A stretch of DNA of 64,000 nucleotides from Stutzerimonas kunmingensis. Its GTDB lineage: Bacteria > Pseudomonadota > Gammaproteobacteria > Pseudomonadales > Pseudomonadaceae. Below, piece by piece: positions 9,254 through 18,013 of the stretch. Below the pieces are notes generated by a model. It ran no database searches. It had not been told where the DNA came from and worked only from the letters and a program-made list of their open reading frames with translations. Location: NCBI RefSeq assembly GCF_900114065.1, contig NZ_FORS01000002.1:730550-794549 (forward strand). Reading direction: 5' to 3'. Each line of letters starts with the position of its first letter. The first letter of the stretch is position 1. Made by a program: the position numbers and the translations under genes.

Positions 9254-10000
9254 TCAGAGCGCGGCTTCGAACTCGTTGCCGTTGTTGTCACGCAGCCACA
9301 GGCGGGTGTCCTGCGCGCCCTTCACTTCCAGGCTCAGACTCGGGTTTTCGGCGACCGCCGGATACAGTTCCAGCTCCGCCAGGACCTGACCGTCGGCATC
9401 GCGCAACTCGGCCTGGTTGAGAAAGAATTCGGGAATGCCGCCGACCAGGCCGTTATCCATCGGATGGGAGACCTGCAGGCGCAAACGACTGAAATCGCCG
9501 CGGGCGAAGCGCCCACCGATGACCTCACCGAGGCGGTCTTCCCAGCCTGGCTGGGCACGCACCACGCTCGGCGCCGTACAGCCGCCACCGGCAGCATCGA
9601 CCTTGGCCGAACCGATGTGCCAGACGCCATCACGGGTCAGCACCGCCGCACGGATCGGTGTTGCCTGTTCCACGCGTATGCGGATGGCGACCAGCGGCAC
9701 GACCTGCTCGCCGGGCGTGAAGGTGAAAATACGTGGAATGGGATTGAGGTCGGCCCAGGCCTCGATACGCACCACCTCGTCACCGAGGGCTCTGGCATCG
9801 ATGTGCACCGGCACCTGTCGCGAATCCTCGGCGAATGGCGGCACCTGGACCTTTACGCGCTCGTCAAACACATAGGGCTCGCTGTTGAGCAAGCCCTTGT
9901 GGTGGTATTCCCACATCACCGATTGCAGCGGATCGGCCTCCGCCGCCAGGGCGCTGGGCGCGTGAAAGACCATCAGCAGCAGCAAGACTCGGACGCTCAT
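9254..10000 (-). CDS. Quinoprotein-associated SoxYZ-like carrier protein
   Basis: 248 residues with a signal peptide (about 1-20). The N-terminal part is SoxY-like and ends in a Gly-rich arm with a single Cys (AAGGGCTAP, Cys141), comparable to the swinging-arm cysteine of SoxY. The C-terminal ~100 residues are SoxZ-like, so it is a fused SoxY-SoxZ carrier. Start 10000 is chosen because GAGGAG precedes it; an in-frame Met 13 codons upstream lacks this. Unlike true SoxY, the Cys is internal because of the fusion. In thiosulfate oxidation SoxYZ carries sulfur intermediates; what is carried here is unknown. Neighbours are a metallohydrolase and a solute-binding protein. Confidence 0.85.
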   Translation of the reverse strand: MSVRVLLLLMVFHAPSALAAEADPLQSVMWEYHHKGLLNSEPYVFDERVKVQVPPFAEDSRQVPVHIDARALGDEVVRIEAWADLNPIPRIFTFTPGEQVVPLVAIRIRVEQATPIRAAVLTRDGVWHIGSAKVDAAGGGCTAPSVVRAQPGWEDRLGEVIGGRFARGDFSRLRLQVSHPMDNGLVGGIPEFFLNQAELRDADGQVLAELELYPAVAENPSLSLEVKGAQDTRLWLRDNNGNEFEAAL

Positions 10001-10050
10001 GTCGACTCCTCGAACAGCGATCCGCAGCGGGATCGGCATGGCGCAACCGG

Positions 10051-10965
10051 TCAGCGCCCGGCCACGTCGCTCTCCACATCCTGGTACAACCCGGGCAGCT
10101 CGTAGCTCAGGCCGTAGCTGGCGTAGAGCTTATCCAGCTCGCCTTCGAGAATCAGCGGCTCCAGCACTTCTTCCAGCGCATAGGCCAGTTGGCGGTTGGA
10201 TTCATGCACTGCCATGCCAAGATCCCATACCTGCTTGCCCATGTTCGGGTAAGCGTTCTCGGCGAGCTTCAGGTGCTTGTCGTCGGCTTGATCGAGCAGC
10301 CACTCGATCTCCGCGCGCATGGCCATGGTGGCGTCCACCTCGCCCTGTTGCAGCGCAGCGAATGCCTCGCGGATGCTCGGGTAGTGGTGGGTGTGCTTCG
10401 CCAGTCGACCCTCGAATACCGAAGACAGGTAGAACGAGGGCACGCTGTCCACTTCGACGCCGATCGGGTGATATTGAAAGACCGCCACGCTCGGCACCTC
10501 GTCGATGCGGCGGTCGTCATACGCGGTCTGCCAGCGCTCGCGCTGGTAGGGCGCGAACATCACCACCAGCTCGTTGATCACTTCACCCAGCTCGTTGCGC
10601 TTGTAGGCAAACTCGCGGTCGTAGGGCACACGCAGCATCACGTCTGCCAGTACACCAGGCCGCAGGTAGTGGCCCTTCCAGATGAAGTTGCGCAGGTCGT
10701 CGTCGAGGGTTTCGTCCGGCGTTACCCACAGCACTTCCAGCTTCAGGTCCAGCCCCTCGGCGAGCTTGCGTGCGAGTTCCACATCGACACCGCGCGGCTG
10801 GCCATCCTGCTGGTAGCTGTACGGCGGGAAATTCTCGTACATCGCCACCTTGAGCACGCCGGATTCGATGATGTCATCGAAGGCGCGCACCTTGACCACG
10901 TCCGCCTGCGCCAGTGCGCAGCACAGGGCCAGCCACAGCGACAGAACCAGCCGGACGGCGTTCAT
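10051..10965 (-). CDS. Quinoprotein-associated extracellular solute-binding protein (family 3)
   Basis: 304 residues with a signal peptide (about 1-21). The mature part is a type-II binding fold: VLKVAMYENFPPYSY and GVDVELARKLAEGL near the N-terminus are the classic family-3 features. Such proteins, encoded next to PQQ dehydrogenases and resembling MoxJ/XoxJ, are thought to assist dehydrogenase maturation or cytochrome interaction rather than transport; that role is from related families. Its start codon shares one base with the stop codon of the cytochrome gene (TGATG), so the two are translationally coupled. No permease lies nearby. Confidence 0.85.
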   Translation of the reverse strand: MNAVRLVLSLWLALCCALAQADVVKVRAFDDIIESGVLKVAMYENFPPYSYQQDGQPRGVDVELARKLAEGLDLKLEVLWVTPDETLDDDLRNFIWKGHYLRPGVLADVMLRVPYDREFAYKRNELGEVINELVVMFAPYQRERWQTAYDDRRIDEVPSVAVFQYHPIGVEVDSVPSFYLSSVFEGRLAKHTHHYPSIREAFAALQQGEVDATMAMRAEIEWLLDQADDKHLKLAENAYPNMGKQVWDLGMAVHESNRQLAYALEEVLEPLILEGELDKLYASYGLSYELPGLYQDVESDVAGR

Positions 10966-11402
10966 CACTGCTTGGCCGCTTCGCTTTCGATATAGGTCCG
11001 GATCGCCCACAGCGCTTCCTGGCTGAGGGTGTCGGCCATGCGCGGCATGTACACGGCACCATCACGGACCGCGCCATTGATCACGCGCTCCTTGTACCAC
11101 TCGTCGCCGTCGTAGCTGGCTTCCAGCTCACGCAGGTCGGGGGCGATACCGCCGGAAATGGCTTCCAGACCGTGGCAACGCGCGCAGTTCTGGTTGTAGG
11201 CGGAGGAACCGATCTCGACCGCCAGGTCGTGGTGCTCGTTGGGCGCACGATAGGGGTTCTCGTCCAGCCATTCTTCACCGAGTTGCGGCAGGCCCTTGGT
11301 GTTGACCGCTTGCGGCGTCACGTCGCCATGCGCCAGAACCAGGCCGGACATACCGAGAACACCCGCTGCCAGCAGTGAGCGCAAAAAGATCTTGTTATTC
11401 AT
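10965..11402 (-). CDS. exaB: Cytochrome c550, electron acceptor of the quinoprotein alcohol dehydrogenase
   Basis: 145 residues with a signal peptide (about 1-24) and one haem-binding site Cys73-Ala-Arg-Cys76-His77 (CARCH). Candidate methionine axial ligands lie in YMPRM. Size and context match ExaB/PedF, which takes electrons from the alcohol dehydrogenase in the periplasm. ATG 11402 is preceded by AGAGGG; a GTG three codons upstream sits directly on that site and is unlikely. It is the first gene of a leftward operon (cytochrome, solute-binding protein, SoxYZ-like carrier, metallohydrolase) and is divergent from exaA. Confidence 0.92.
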   Translation of the reverse strand: MNNKIFLRSLLAAGVLGMSGLVLAHGDVTPQAVNTKGLPQLGEEWLDENPYRAPNEHHDLAVEIGSSAYNQNCARCHGLEAISGGIAPDLRELEASYDGDEWYKERVINGAVRDGAVYMPRMADTLSQEALWAIRTYIESEAAKQ

Positions 11403-11512
11403 GACTACCACCCTCTATTCGAGAACCTGTGCAAGGCAGCCCCATCGGAGCGCATGGTGGTCATGTTGGCCGTGTCAGTGCATCGGCAGAATCCTGCTTT
11501 GGATGCCTGCAT

Positions 11513-11566
11513 CTCCTCCCTTGGTACTGGGTTTTGCTACCGCCTCCCGCCCCCCAGAGGTAGCAA
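11513..11566. promoter_or_regulatory. TACC/GGTA site cluster between exaB and exaA
   Basis: Contains CTCCTCCCTTGGTA (11513-11526), the same 14-mer found before pedH, about 111 bases before the exaB start. It is followed by a perfect 8-bp inverted repeat TTGCTACC (11534-11541) / GGTAGCAA (11559-11566) with a 17-base spacer. Probable operator region for the divergent exaB and exaA promoters. Confidence 0.55.
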
Positions 11567-11585
11567 GGCTAAATCAGCAGGGTTC

Positions 11586-11620
11586 GGGAAGGATTCCCGG
11601 CATCGGCGGGAGCTTTTCCG
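11586..11620. promoter_or_regulatory. Tandem GGGAA-N3-TTCCC sites upstream of exaA
   Basis: Perfect copy GGGAA-GGA-TTCCC at 11586-11598 and a weaker copy GGGAG-CTT-TTCCG at 11608-11620, start-to-start distance 22 bases. The pair lies about 92-126 bases before the exaA start. The same motif with the same 22-base step occurs before the TonB receptor. Confidence 0.6.
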
Positions 11621-11711
11621 TGTCGGCGCCCAAGGCGCGCTCCCAATAATCGAATCGCCAGGCCACCGGCATACGGCGGCCTCGTCCGAATCGACCAAGG
11701 GAATCGCAACC

Positions 11712-13583
11712 ATGACAACAAGATCGCACCCCGGCAGCAAACGCCCCCTCGCCATTGCCGTGCAATGCCTGGCGCTGACCGGCAGCCTCGCGTTGGCCGC
11801 AGCCGCCCAGGCCAAGCCGGTCAACTGGGAAGACATCGCCAACGATCACCTGTCCACCGAAAACGTCCTGCAGTACGGCATGGGCACCAATGCACAGCGC
11901 TGGAGCCCCCTGGCGCAGGTCAACGAGAGCAACGTATTCAAACTGACCCCGGCCTGGTCGTTTTCTTTCGGGGACGAGAAGCAGCGCGGCCAGGAATCCC
12001 AGGCCATCGTCCATGACGGCGTGATCTACGTGACCGGCTCCTATTCGCGCGTATTCGCTCTCGACGCCAAGACCGGCAAGCGCCTGTGGAGTTATGCCCA
12101 TCGCCTGCCCGACGACATCCGCCCGTGCTGCGACGTGGTCAACCGCGGTGCCGCCATCTACGGTGACAAGATCTACTTCGGCACCCTCGACGCCCGTGTC
12201 GTGGCGCTGAACAAGGACACCGGCAAAGTCGTCTGGAACAAGAAGTTCGGCGATCACGGCGCCGGCTACACCATGACCGGCGCTCCGACGCTGGTCAAAG
12301 ACGCCAAGACCGGCAAGGTGCTGCTGGTACACGGCAGCTCCGGTGACGAGTTCGGCGTCGTCGGCAAGCTGTTCGCCCGCGACCCGGATACCGGCGAAGA
12401 AGTCTGGATGCGCCCCTTCGTCGAAGGCCACATGGGCCGTCTCAACGGCAAGGACAGCACGCCGACCGGCGACATCAAGGCGCCGTCCTGGCCGGACGAT
12501 CCCAACCACCCGACCGGCAAGAAGGAAGCCTGGAGCCAGGGCGGCGGCGCGCCGTGGCAGAGTGCGAGCTTCGACCCGGAAACCAACACCATCATCGTCG
12601 GTGCCGGCAACCCCGCCCCGTGGAACGGCTGGGAGCGCACCAGCGATGGCGGCGACCCGAAGGACTACGACAGCCTCTACACCTCCGGGCAGGTCGGCGT
12701 CGATCCGAGCACCGGCGAGGTGAAGTGGTTCTACCAGCACACCCCGAACGATGCCTGGGACTTCTCCGGTAACAACGAGCTGGTGCTGTTCGATTACAAG
12801 GACAAGAACGGCAAGACCGTCAAGGCCACCGCCCACGCCGACCGCAACGGCTTCTTCTATGTCGTCGACCGCAAGGACGGCAAGCTGCAGAACGCCTTCC
12901 CCTTCGTCGACGGTATCACCTGGGCCAGCCATATCGATCTGAAAACCGGGCGACCAGTGGAGAACGAGGGCCAGCGCCCACCCAAACCGGAGCCGGGCGA
13001 GAAGCACGGCAAGTCGGTTGAAGTATCCCCACCCTTCCTCGGCGGCAAGAACTGGAACCCCATGGCCTACAGCCAGGACACCGGCCTGTTCTACGTCCCG
13101 GCCAACCACTGGAAGGAGGACTACTGGACCGAAGAAGTCAGCTACAAGAAGGGCTCGGCCTATCTCGGCCAGGGCTTCCGCATCAAGCGCATGTACGACG
13201 ATCACGTCGGCATCCTGCGCGCCATGGACCCGACCACAGGCAAGGTGGCCTGGGAACACAAGGAAAAACTGCCATTGTGGGCCGGCGTCCTGGCGACCAA
13301 AGGCAACCTGGTCTTCACCGGCACCAGCGACGGCTACTTCAAGGCCTTCAACGCCAAAACCGGCGATGAACTGTGGAAATTCCAGACTGGCAGCGGCGTG
13401 ATTTCCCCGCCTGTGACCTGGGAACAGGACGGCGAGCAGTACATCGGCGTGACGGTCGGTTACGGCGGTGCCGTGCCGCTGTGGGGCGGCGACATGGCCG
13501 TACTGACCAAGCCGGTCGCTCAGGGTGGTTCCTTCTGGGTATTCAAGCTTCCGGATTGGGAGAAGAAGACCGCCAAGCGATGA
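11712..13583 (+). CDS. exaA: PQQ-dependent ethanol dehydrogenase, calcium type (ExaA/PedE-like)
   Basis: Periplasmic quinoprotein ethanol dehydrogenase, 623 residues, the length of P. aeruginosa ExaA. Signal peptide about 1-34, cleaved after AQA. Vicinal Cys139-Cys140 ring, Glu213 and Asn300 as metal ligands, catalytic Asp350 in WDFS (349-352). Two positions after the catalytic Asp is Ser352, as in calcium-dependent enzymes, in contrast to the PedH-like protein. Start ATG 11712 follows AAGGGAATC and gives this signal peptide. It is divergent from the exaB operon and ends in a hairpin. No PQQ biosynthesis or aldehyde dehydrogenase genes lie in the window, so these must be elsewhere. Confidence 0.95.
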   Translation: MTTRSHPGSKRPLAIAVQCLALTGSLALAAAAQAKPVNWEDIANDHLSTENVLQYGMGTNAQRWSPLAQVNESNVFKLTPAWSFSFGDEKQRGQESQAIVHDGVIYVTGSYSRVFALDAKTGKRLWSYAHRLPDDIRPCCDVVNRGAAIYGDKIYFGTLDARVVALNKDTGKVVWNKKFGDHGAGYTMTGAPTLVKDAKTGKVLLVHGSSGDEFGVVGKLFARDPDTGEEVWMRPFVEGHMGRLNGKDSTPTGDIKAPSWPDDPNHPTGKKEAWSQGGGAPWQSASFDPETNTIIVGAGNPAPWNGWERTSDGGDPKDYDSLYTSGQVGVDPSTGEVKWFYQHTPNDAWDFSGNNELVLFDYKDKNGKTVKATAHADRNGFFYVVDRKDGKLQNAFPFVDGITWASHIDLKTGRPVENEGQRPPKPEPGEKHGKSVEVSPPFLGGKNWNPMAYSQDTGLFYVPANHWKEDYWTEEVSYKKGSAYLGQGFRIKRMYDDHVGILRAMDPTTGKVAWEHKEKLPLWAGVLATKGNLVFTGTSDGYFKAFNAKTGDELWKFQTGSGVISPPVTWEQDGEQYIGVTVGYGGAVPLWGGDMAVLTKPVAQGGSFWVFKLPDWEKKTAKR

Positions 13584-13590
13584 GCCGAGC

Positions 13591-13614
13591 CGTGCCCGCC
13601 ACCGCGCGGGCACG
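13591..13614 (+). terminator. Terminator after exaA
   Basis: Inverted repeat CGTGCCCGC / GCGGGCACG with a 6-base loop, starting 8 bases after the exaA stop and followed by CCTCTTGTTTTC. Confidence 0.7.
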
Positions 13615-13746
13615 CCTCTTGTTTTCAACGTACAGCGGCTCGCGCGGCATGCCTGGCCTAGCCGGCTGCGGGTTGGCGCTCTCGCCGACAGGCCAGAAAC
13701 GCCGCGCGACTGCTTTCTCTCTTTTACCTGCCCCAGGTGACTTCCC

Positions 13747-14400
13747 ATGAACAGCCCTAACCGCTTGCTCCTGTTACTGACCCTGTTGGCCAGTGCGTCC
13801 GCCTTCGCCGCGGATAACGGTCCTCTGACGATCAACGGCTGCGTGCTCCAGCCCGAAAGCCAATGTGCCAACGCCGATCTGCGCGGCGCCGACCTCAGCA
13901 ATCAGGATCTGCGCCGCATCAACCTCGCCGGTGCCAACCTCTCCGGCGCCAACCTGCGCCACGCCAACCTCGACCTGGCCAATCTGGAAAAAGCCGACCT
14001 CACGGGCGCCACGCTTAACCGCGCCAGCCTGCAACAGGCCAACCTGCGCCTGGCCAATTTCACCAATGCCCGGCTGATCGCCGTTCAGGGCTGGGGCCTG
14101 TTCGCCCAGGCCGCCCAGTTCAAGGGCGCCGACCTCACCGGCGCTTACCTCGAGTTCGCTCGCATGAGTGGTGCCAAAATGCACGACAGCACGCTGCACG
14201 CCGCCGATCTGGAAATGACCTGGCTGAGCAAGGCCGACCTCTTGGGCGCCGACCTCACCGATGCCAACCTGCAGGAAGCCAAGCTCAACGACGCCAACCT
14301 GGGCAACGCCGTGCTGACCGGCGCGCGCCGGCACTACGCGACGTTTCAAGGCACCAACATGGAAGGCTGCAAGGACTGCCCGGTCGATTGGGAGAAATGA
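13747..14400 (+). CDS. Exported pentapeptide-repeat protein
   Basis: 217 residues with a signal peptide (about 1-21). From about residue 40 to 205 it is built of A(D/N)LxX pentapeptide repeats (ADLRG, ANLSG, ANLRH, ADLTG and so on), which fold as a right-handed quadrilateral beta-helix. Cysteines occur as C31/C39 near the N-terminus and a CKDC pair near the C-terminus. Pentapeptide proteins are commonly found beside exaA/pedE, but their job there is not known. It lies 163 bases after exaA, behind a terminator, so it may have its own promoter. Confidence 0.85.
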   Translation: MNSPNRLLLLLTLLASASAFAADNGPLTINGCVLQPESQCANADLRGADLSNQDLRRINLAGANLSGANLRHANLDLANLEKADLTGATLNRASLQQANLRLANFTNARLIAVQGWGLFAQAAQFKGADLTGAYLEFARMSGAKMHDSTLHAADLEMTWLSKADLLGADLTDANLQEAKLNDANLGNAVLTGARRHYATFQGTNMEGCKDCPVDWEK

Positions 14401-14525
14401 AGGCGCCGCCGATAGACCAGTTCAATCGCCGGTACAGAACAAACCATTGGCCATCGACCTCAGGAAAATGACTCCTGCGCCGATCAAGTGACTGGGCGAT
14501 CTTGCCCTTCACTGGATGCCAATAA

Positions 14526-15842
14526 ATGTTCAACAAGAACCTGAAACGAGAACTGGCTGAATTGCGCGAGGAAGCCGCAATCAATCAGCAGATCAAGAAC
14601 TCGTTGTACAGTGAGATGATGGTCCTGGAACTGGACCCGCAAGGACGCATTCAGCACGCCAACGAGCTGTTCCTCAGCGAAATGGGTTATCGCCGCGACG
14701 ATCTGATCGGCCGCGCCGTCGACGACTTCTTCAGCCAGCAGTTTCGTACCGAACCGAACTACACACGCCTCAAGACCGCCATGCAGCGCGCCGAGCATCA
14801 CAGAGGCGCCTACCGATTGCTGCGGGTCGACGGCAAGGAAGCCTGGTTGCGCTCGATCTGGCAGCCGATCAAGGGCTCGGATGGCACGTTGCACCACTAC
14901 ACCCTGTGCGCCACTAACCTGACACGAACCATCGAAACCTCGCGCGAACACGAGAGCGTGGTCAACGCGCTGCTGCGCTCCACCGCGGTGATCGAGTTCG
15001 ACCTCGGCGGGCATGTCATCACCGCCAACCAGCGCTTTCTCGACGGCATGGGCTACCGCCTCGAGCAGATCAACGGCAAGCACCACCGCATGTTCTGTGA
15101 ACGGGAGGAAAGCGAGTCGCCGGCCTATCGCGAATTCTGGGCTAGCCTCAACCGTGGCGAGTACATCGCCGAACGCTTCAAGCGTATCGATGCCCACGGT
15201 CAGACCGTCTGGCTCGAGGCATCCTACAACCCGGTGCTCGATGCCTACGGCAAGCTGTACAAGGTGATCAAGTTCGCCACCGTCATCACCGATCAGGTCA
15301 ACCGGGAGATGGCCGTGGCCGACGCCGCAACGATTGCCTACGACACCTCGCAGCACACCGACCTCAGTGCCCAGCGCGGCGCGCAAGTGGTCCAGCAGAC
15401 GGTCGAGGTGATGCATCGCATCGCCCAGCAGATGCAGGAAGCCTCCGACGGTATCGAAGCGCTGGACAAGCAATCGCAGCTGATCGGGGCGATCCTCAAG
15501 ACCATCAGCGGTATTGCCGATCAGACCAACCTGCTGGCCCTCAACGCCGCCATCGAAGCCGCACGGGCCGGTGATCAGGGCCGTGGCTTCGCCGTGGTGG
15601 CCGACGAGGTTCGCCAGCTGGCAGCCCGTACCAGCAAGGCCGCCGAGGAGATCGTCGGCGTGGTGCAGAAGAACCAGGACCTGGCGCAAGCCGCCGTGCA
15701 CAGCATGAGCGCGAGCCGTGACCAGGCCGAGCAGGGACTGGAATTCGCCAACCAGGCCGGCGCGGTGATCGTCGAGATCCAGGACGGCGCGCAGCGCGTG
15801 GTCGGCGCGGTCGGGCAGTTTGCCAGCCAGTTGAAGAACTGA
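14526..15842 (+). CDS. Soluble PAS-PAS chemotaxis transducer (BdlA-like)
   Basis: 438 residues with no transmembrane segment. Two PAS domains (about 25-130 and 145-255) precede a methyl-accepting signalling domain whose hairpin tip is intact ([35 protein letters not shown]). The N-terminus is coiled ([14 protein letters not shown]). This is the architecture of BdlA, which links redox or nutrient signals to biofilm dispersion; a role in aerotaxis or energy taxis is equally possible. It sits inside the PQQ island, but none of the island's promoter motifs precede it. Confidence 0.85.
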   Translation: MFNKNLKRELAELREEAAINQQIKNSLYSEMMVLELDPQGRIQHANELFLSEMGYRRDDLIGRAVDDFFSQQFRTEPNYTRLKTAMQRAEHHRGAYRLLRVDGKEAWLRSIWQPIKGSDGTLHHYTLCATNLTRTIETSREHESVVNALLRSTAVIEFDLGGHVITANQRFLDGMGYRLEQINGKHHRMFCEREESESPAYREFWASLNRGEYIAERFKRIDAHGQTVWLEASYNPVLDAYGKLYKVIKFATVITDQVNREMAVADAATIAYDTSQHTDLSAQRGAQVVQQTVEVMHRIAQQMQEASDGIEALDKQSQLIGAILKTISGIADQTNLLALNAAIEAARAGDQGRGFAVVADEVRQLAARTSKAAEEIVGVVQKNQDLAQAAVHSMSASRDQAEQGLEFANQAGAVIVEIQDGAQRVVGAVGQFASQLKN

Positions 15843-15948
15843 TGGCGAGCCTGTCCACAGCAGATCGGCACATGAGGGATGGCCGCGCTACAGCCGAGTC
15901 GGCACCGCTGCAGGCTGACTCGATCATCAGCGTTCGGAGGACGCCAGC

Positions 15949-16584
15949 TTGACGCAGAAGCTGATCATTCATATCCGCCAGCAGCCGGACATCGACCGGT
16001 TGCCGCGCTTCGACGGGCTGACGTCGCCGAGCATCGTCACCCCCGCGACGGCGGACGAGTTTCGCGCGGCGGTGGAGGAAATCATGGGCTTTGCCTGCAT
16101 CGGTTTCGATACCGAATCCAAACCGACCTTCAAGGTGGGCGAAGTCTCCAGCGGTCCGCACCTGATCCAGTTCGCCACCCCGGCAAAGGCCTACCTGTTC
16201 AGGATCGGCGTGCCCGGCTGCATCGAAGCGGGCAGCGCAATCCTGCAATCGCCCGCGCTGGCGAAGATCGGTTTCGGGCTGAAGTCGGATCGTTCCAGGC
16301 TGCACGGCAAGCTGGGCATCCGGCCGACCAGTCTGCTGGACCTGGGCTCGGTGCTTCGCTATCAGGGCAAGAAAGGTCAGGTCGGCCTGCGCGGTGCGGT
16401 GGCCGCGGTGCTCGACGCACGGATCGAAAAATCCCGCAGCGTGGCCACCTCGAATTGGGCGAACCCCGCGCTGACCGTGGCACAGCAGGCCTACGCAGCC
16501 AACGATGCCTACGCCGCGCTGCGCGTGTTCCTCGGCCTGAGCGCAGAGCAGCAGGCGATGCTGCTCGCGGCGCTACCGCGCTGA
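15949..16584 (+). CDS. 3'-5' exonuclease domain protein (RNase D-like)
   Basis: 211 residues of DEDD-type exonuclease fold: first acidic motif CIGFDTESKP, a mid motif around LLDLGSVL, and the last motif with Tyr and Asp in YAANDAYAALRVF. This matches small stand-alone RNase D-like nucleases in Pseudomonas. TTG is used as start (15949) because CGGAGG lies at the right spacing and no ATG lies near. It has no HRDC domain, so it is shorter than true RNase D. Substrate unknown. Confidence 0.8.
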   Translation: MTQKLIIHIRQQPDIDRLPRFDGLTSPSIVTPATADEFRAAVEEIMGFACIGFDTESKPTFKVGEVSSGPHLIQFATPAKAYLFRIGVPGCIEAGSAILQSPALAKIGFGLKSDRSRLHGKLGIRPTSLLDLGSVLRYQGKKGQVGLRGAVAAVLDARIEKSRSVATSNWANPALTVAQQAYAANDAYAALRVFLGLSAEQQAMLLAALPR

Positions 16585-16611
16585 CAGGGCTTCGGCGGCA
16601 GTCAACAGGAG

Positions 16612-17775
16612 TCAGGCCAGCCCATGCGCCCGGCGTTGCAGGAAGGTCAGCGCTGCATACGCCAGGACGCCCAGCGCCGCCGACAGCCACAGCGCCCGCG
16701 TACCGAAGTCGTCGATCAGCAGCGCGAACACCAGCGGCGAAAACGCTTGGGCGAAACGTGCCGGCACCATCAGCAGCCCCTGGCGCAGGCCATAGCCATG
16801 GGGGCCGAATATCGCCAGCGGCAAGGTTCCTTTGGCAATGGTCAGAATGCCGTTGCCGCCGCCATGCAGAAGCACGAATGCGGTGGTCGCAGGTGCACCC
16901 ACCAGCATCACGCCAGCCGCGCCGATGGGATGGGCGATAGCGGCGAGACGGGCCGAGATCAGTGGATGGAAGCGCTGCAGCAGGACGAACTCCAGGCAGC
17001 GCGCCCCGACCTGGGCCGGCCCGACCAGCGCCGCGATTCCGATGGCCGCGGCCGCTGACAGCCCGGACTCCTGCAACAGACGCGGCAGGTGCGCCGCCAT
17101 CGCCGTGCTGGTGAACCAAGTGGCGGCGAAGACGAAGGCCAGCAACGCCATGGTCAATCCTGCATCTGGACGTCCTTCTGTCTGCGCTTGCTCTGCCGCG
17201 GTCGGAGCCGGCTGCACGCCAACCGGGATCAGCAACCGGTTCAACGGCAGCCCGAGCAGCAGATGCGCTCCGGCCCATGTGAGGCATGTGGCGCGCCAGC
17301 CGAATTCGGCGTTCAGCCAGCCGCTGATCGGCCAGCACACCGTACTGGCGAAGCCGGCGAGCAAGGTGATACCGGTGATCGCGCCGCGTGCATCGCGACC
17401 GTAGATGCCGGCAAGCGTGGAGAAGGCCGACTCGTAAAGGCCGAGCGCCATGCCGATGCCGATCACCAACCAGCCGGCCCAGAGCATCAGCGGTCCGTTG
17501 GCCAGGCCGAGCATGGCCAGGCCAACGGCAAAAACGATGCTGGAAAGCGCCAGCACATCGCGCCCACCATGATGGTCGATGCGCTTGCCCGACAGCGGCC
17601 CGAGGACGGCCGTGACGATCAGTGCCAGGGAAAATGCAGCGAATACATTGCCGGTGGAAATGCCCAGCTCGCTCGCCATCGGTTCGGCGAGAATGGCAGG
17701 CAGGTAGTAGGTCGAGCCCCAGGCCAGGGTCTGTGCACTGCCGAGTGCAAGAACGATGCGCAGACGTGACCGCAT
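16612..17775 (-). CDS. MFS-family transporter
   Basis: 387 residues with about 12 hydrophobic segments and a major facilitator motif in the loop after segment 2 (GPLSGKRIDHHGGR). The start is uncertain: ATG 17775 or a GTG four codons upstream, neither with a strong ribosome site. Substrate not readable. It is followed (convergently) by the exonuclease gene and lies downstream of the TonB receptor gene on the same strand, separated by a hairpin. Confidence 0.8.
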   Translation of the reverse strand: MRSRLRIVLALGSAQTLAWGSTYYLPAILAEPMASELGISTGNVFAAFSLALIVTAVLGPLSGKRIDHHGGRDVLALSSIVFAVGLAMLGLANGPLMLWAGWLVIGIGMALGLYESAFSTLAGIYGRDARGAITGITLLAGFASTVCWPISGWLNAEFGWRATCLTWAGAHLLLGLPLNRLLIPVGVQPAPTAAEQAQTEGRPDAGLTMALLAFVFAATWFTSTAMAAHLPRLLQESGLSAAAAIGIAALVGPAQVGARCLEFVLLQRFHPLISARLAAIAHPIGAAGVMLVGAPATTAFVLLHGGGNGILTIAKGTLPLAIFGPHGYGLRQGLLMVPARFAQAFSPLVFALLIDDFGTRALWLSAALGVLAYAALTFLQRRAHGLA

Positions 17776-17963
17776 GCTCAGCGGCACCCGCCAGCGGCAC
17801 GTTGCGAGACGAGGGGGTAATGATGGACGCGGTTCATCCGTGCTCCTGTGCTGCCGTCAACCAATCGGCCAAGCTCGCCAGGATACGCAATCGCCCGTGA
17901 CGATTTCACGTCAGAACCTTGAACCGCGAGCACACCGAACACCGCAGCCAGGCCGGACGCGAA

Positions 17964-17989
17964 CATGCCGGGCGCAAAGGCCCGGCATG
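17964..17989 (-). terminator. Hairpin downstream of the TonB receptor gene
   Basis: Perfect 10-bp inverted repeat CATGCCGGGC / GCCCGGCATG with a 6-base loop, 25 bases after the receptor stop on the minus strand. There is no T-run, so termination strength is uncertain. Confidence 0.5.
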
Positions 17990-18013
17990 CTCGGTGCTGC
18001 TGCGACTGATCGG

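Noticed and set aside
11574..13901. 775-residue open frame antisense to exaA
   Set aside because: GC-rich codon bias leaves the opposite strand open. The product has no recognisable domain and the sense frame is a full-length ExaA.
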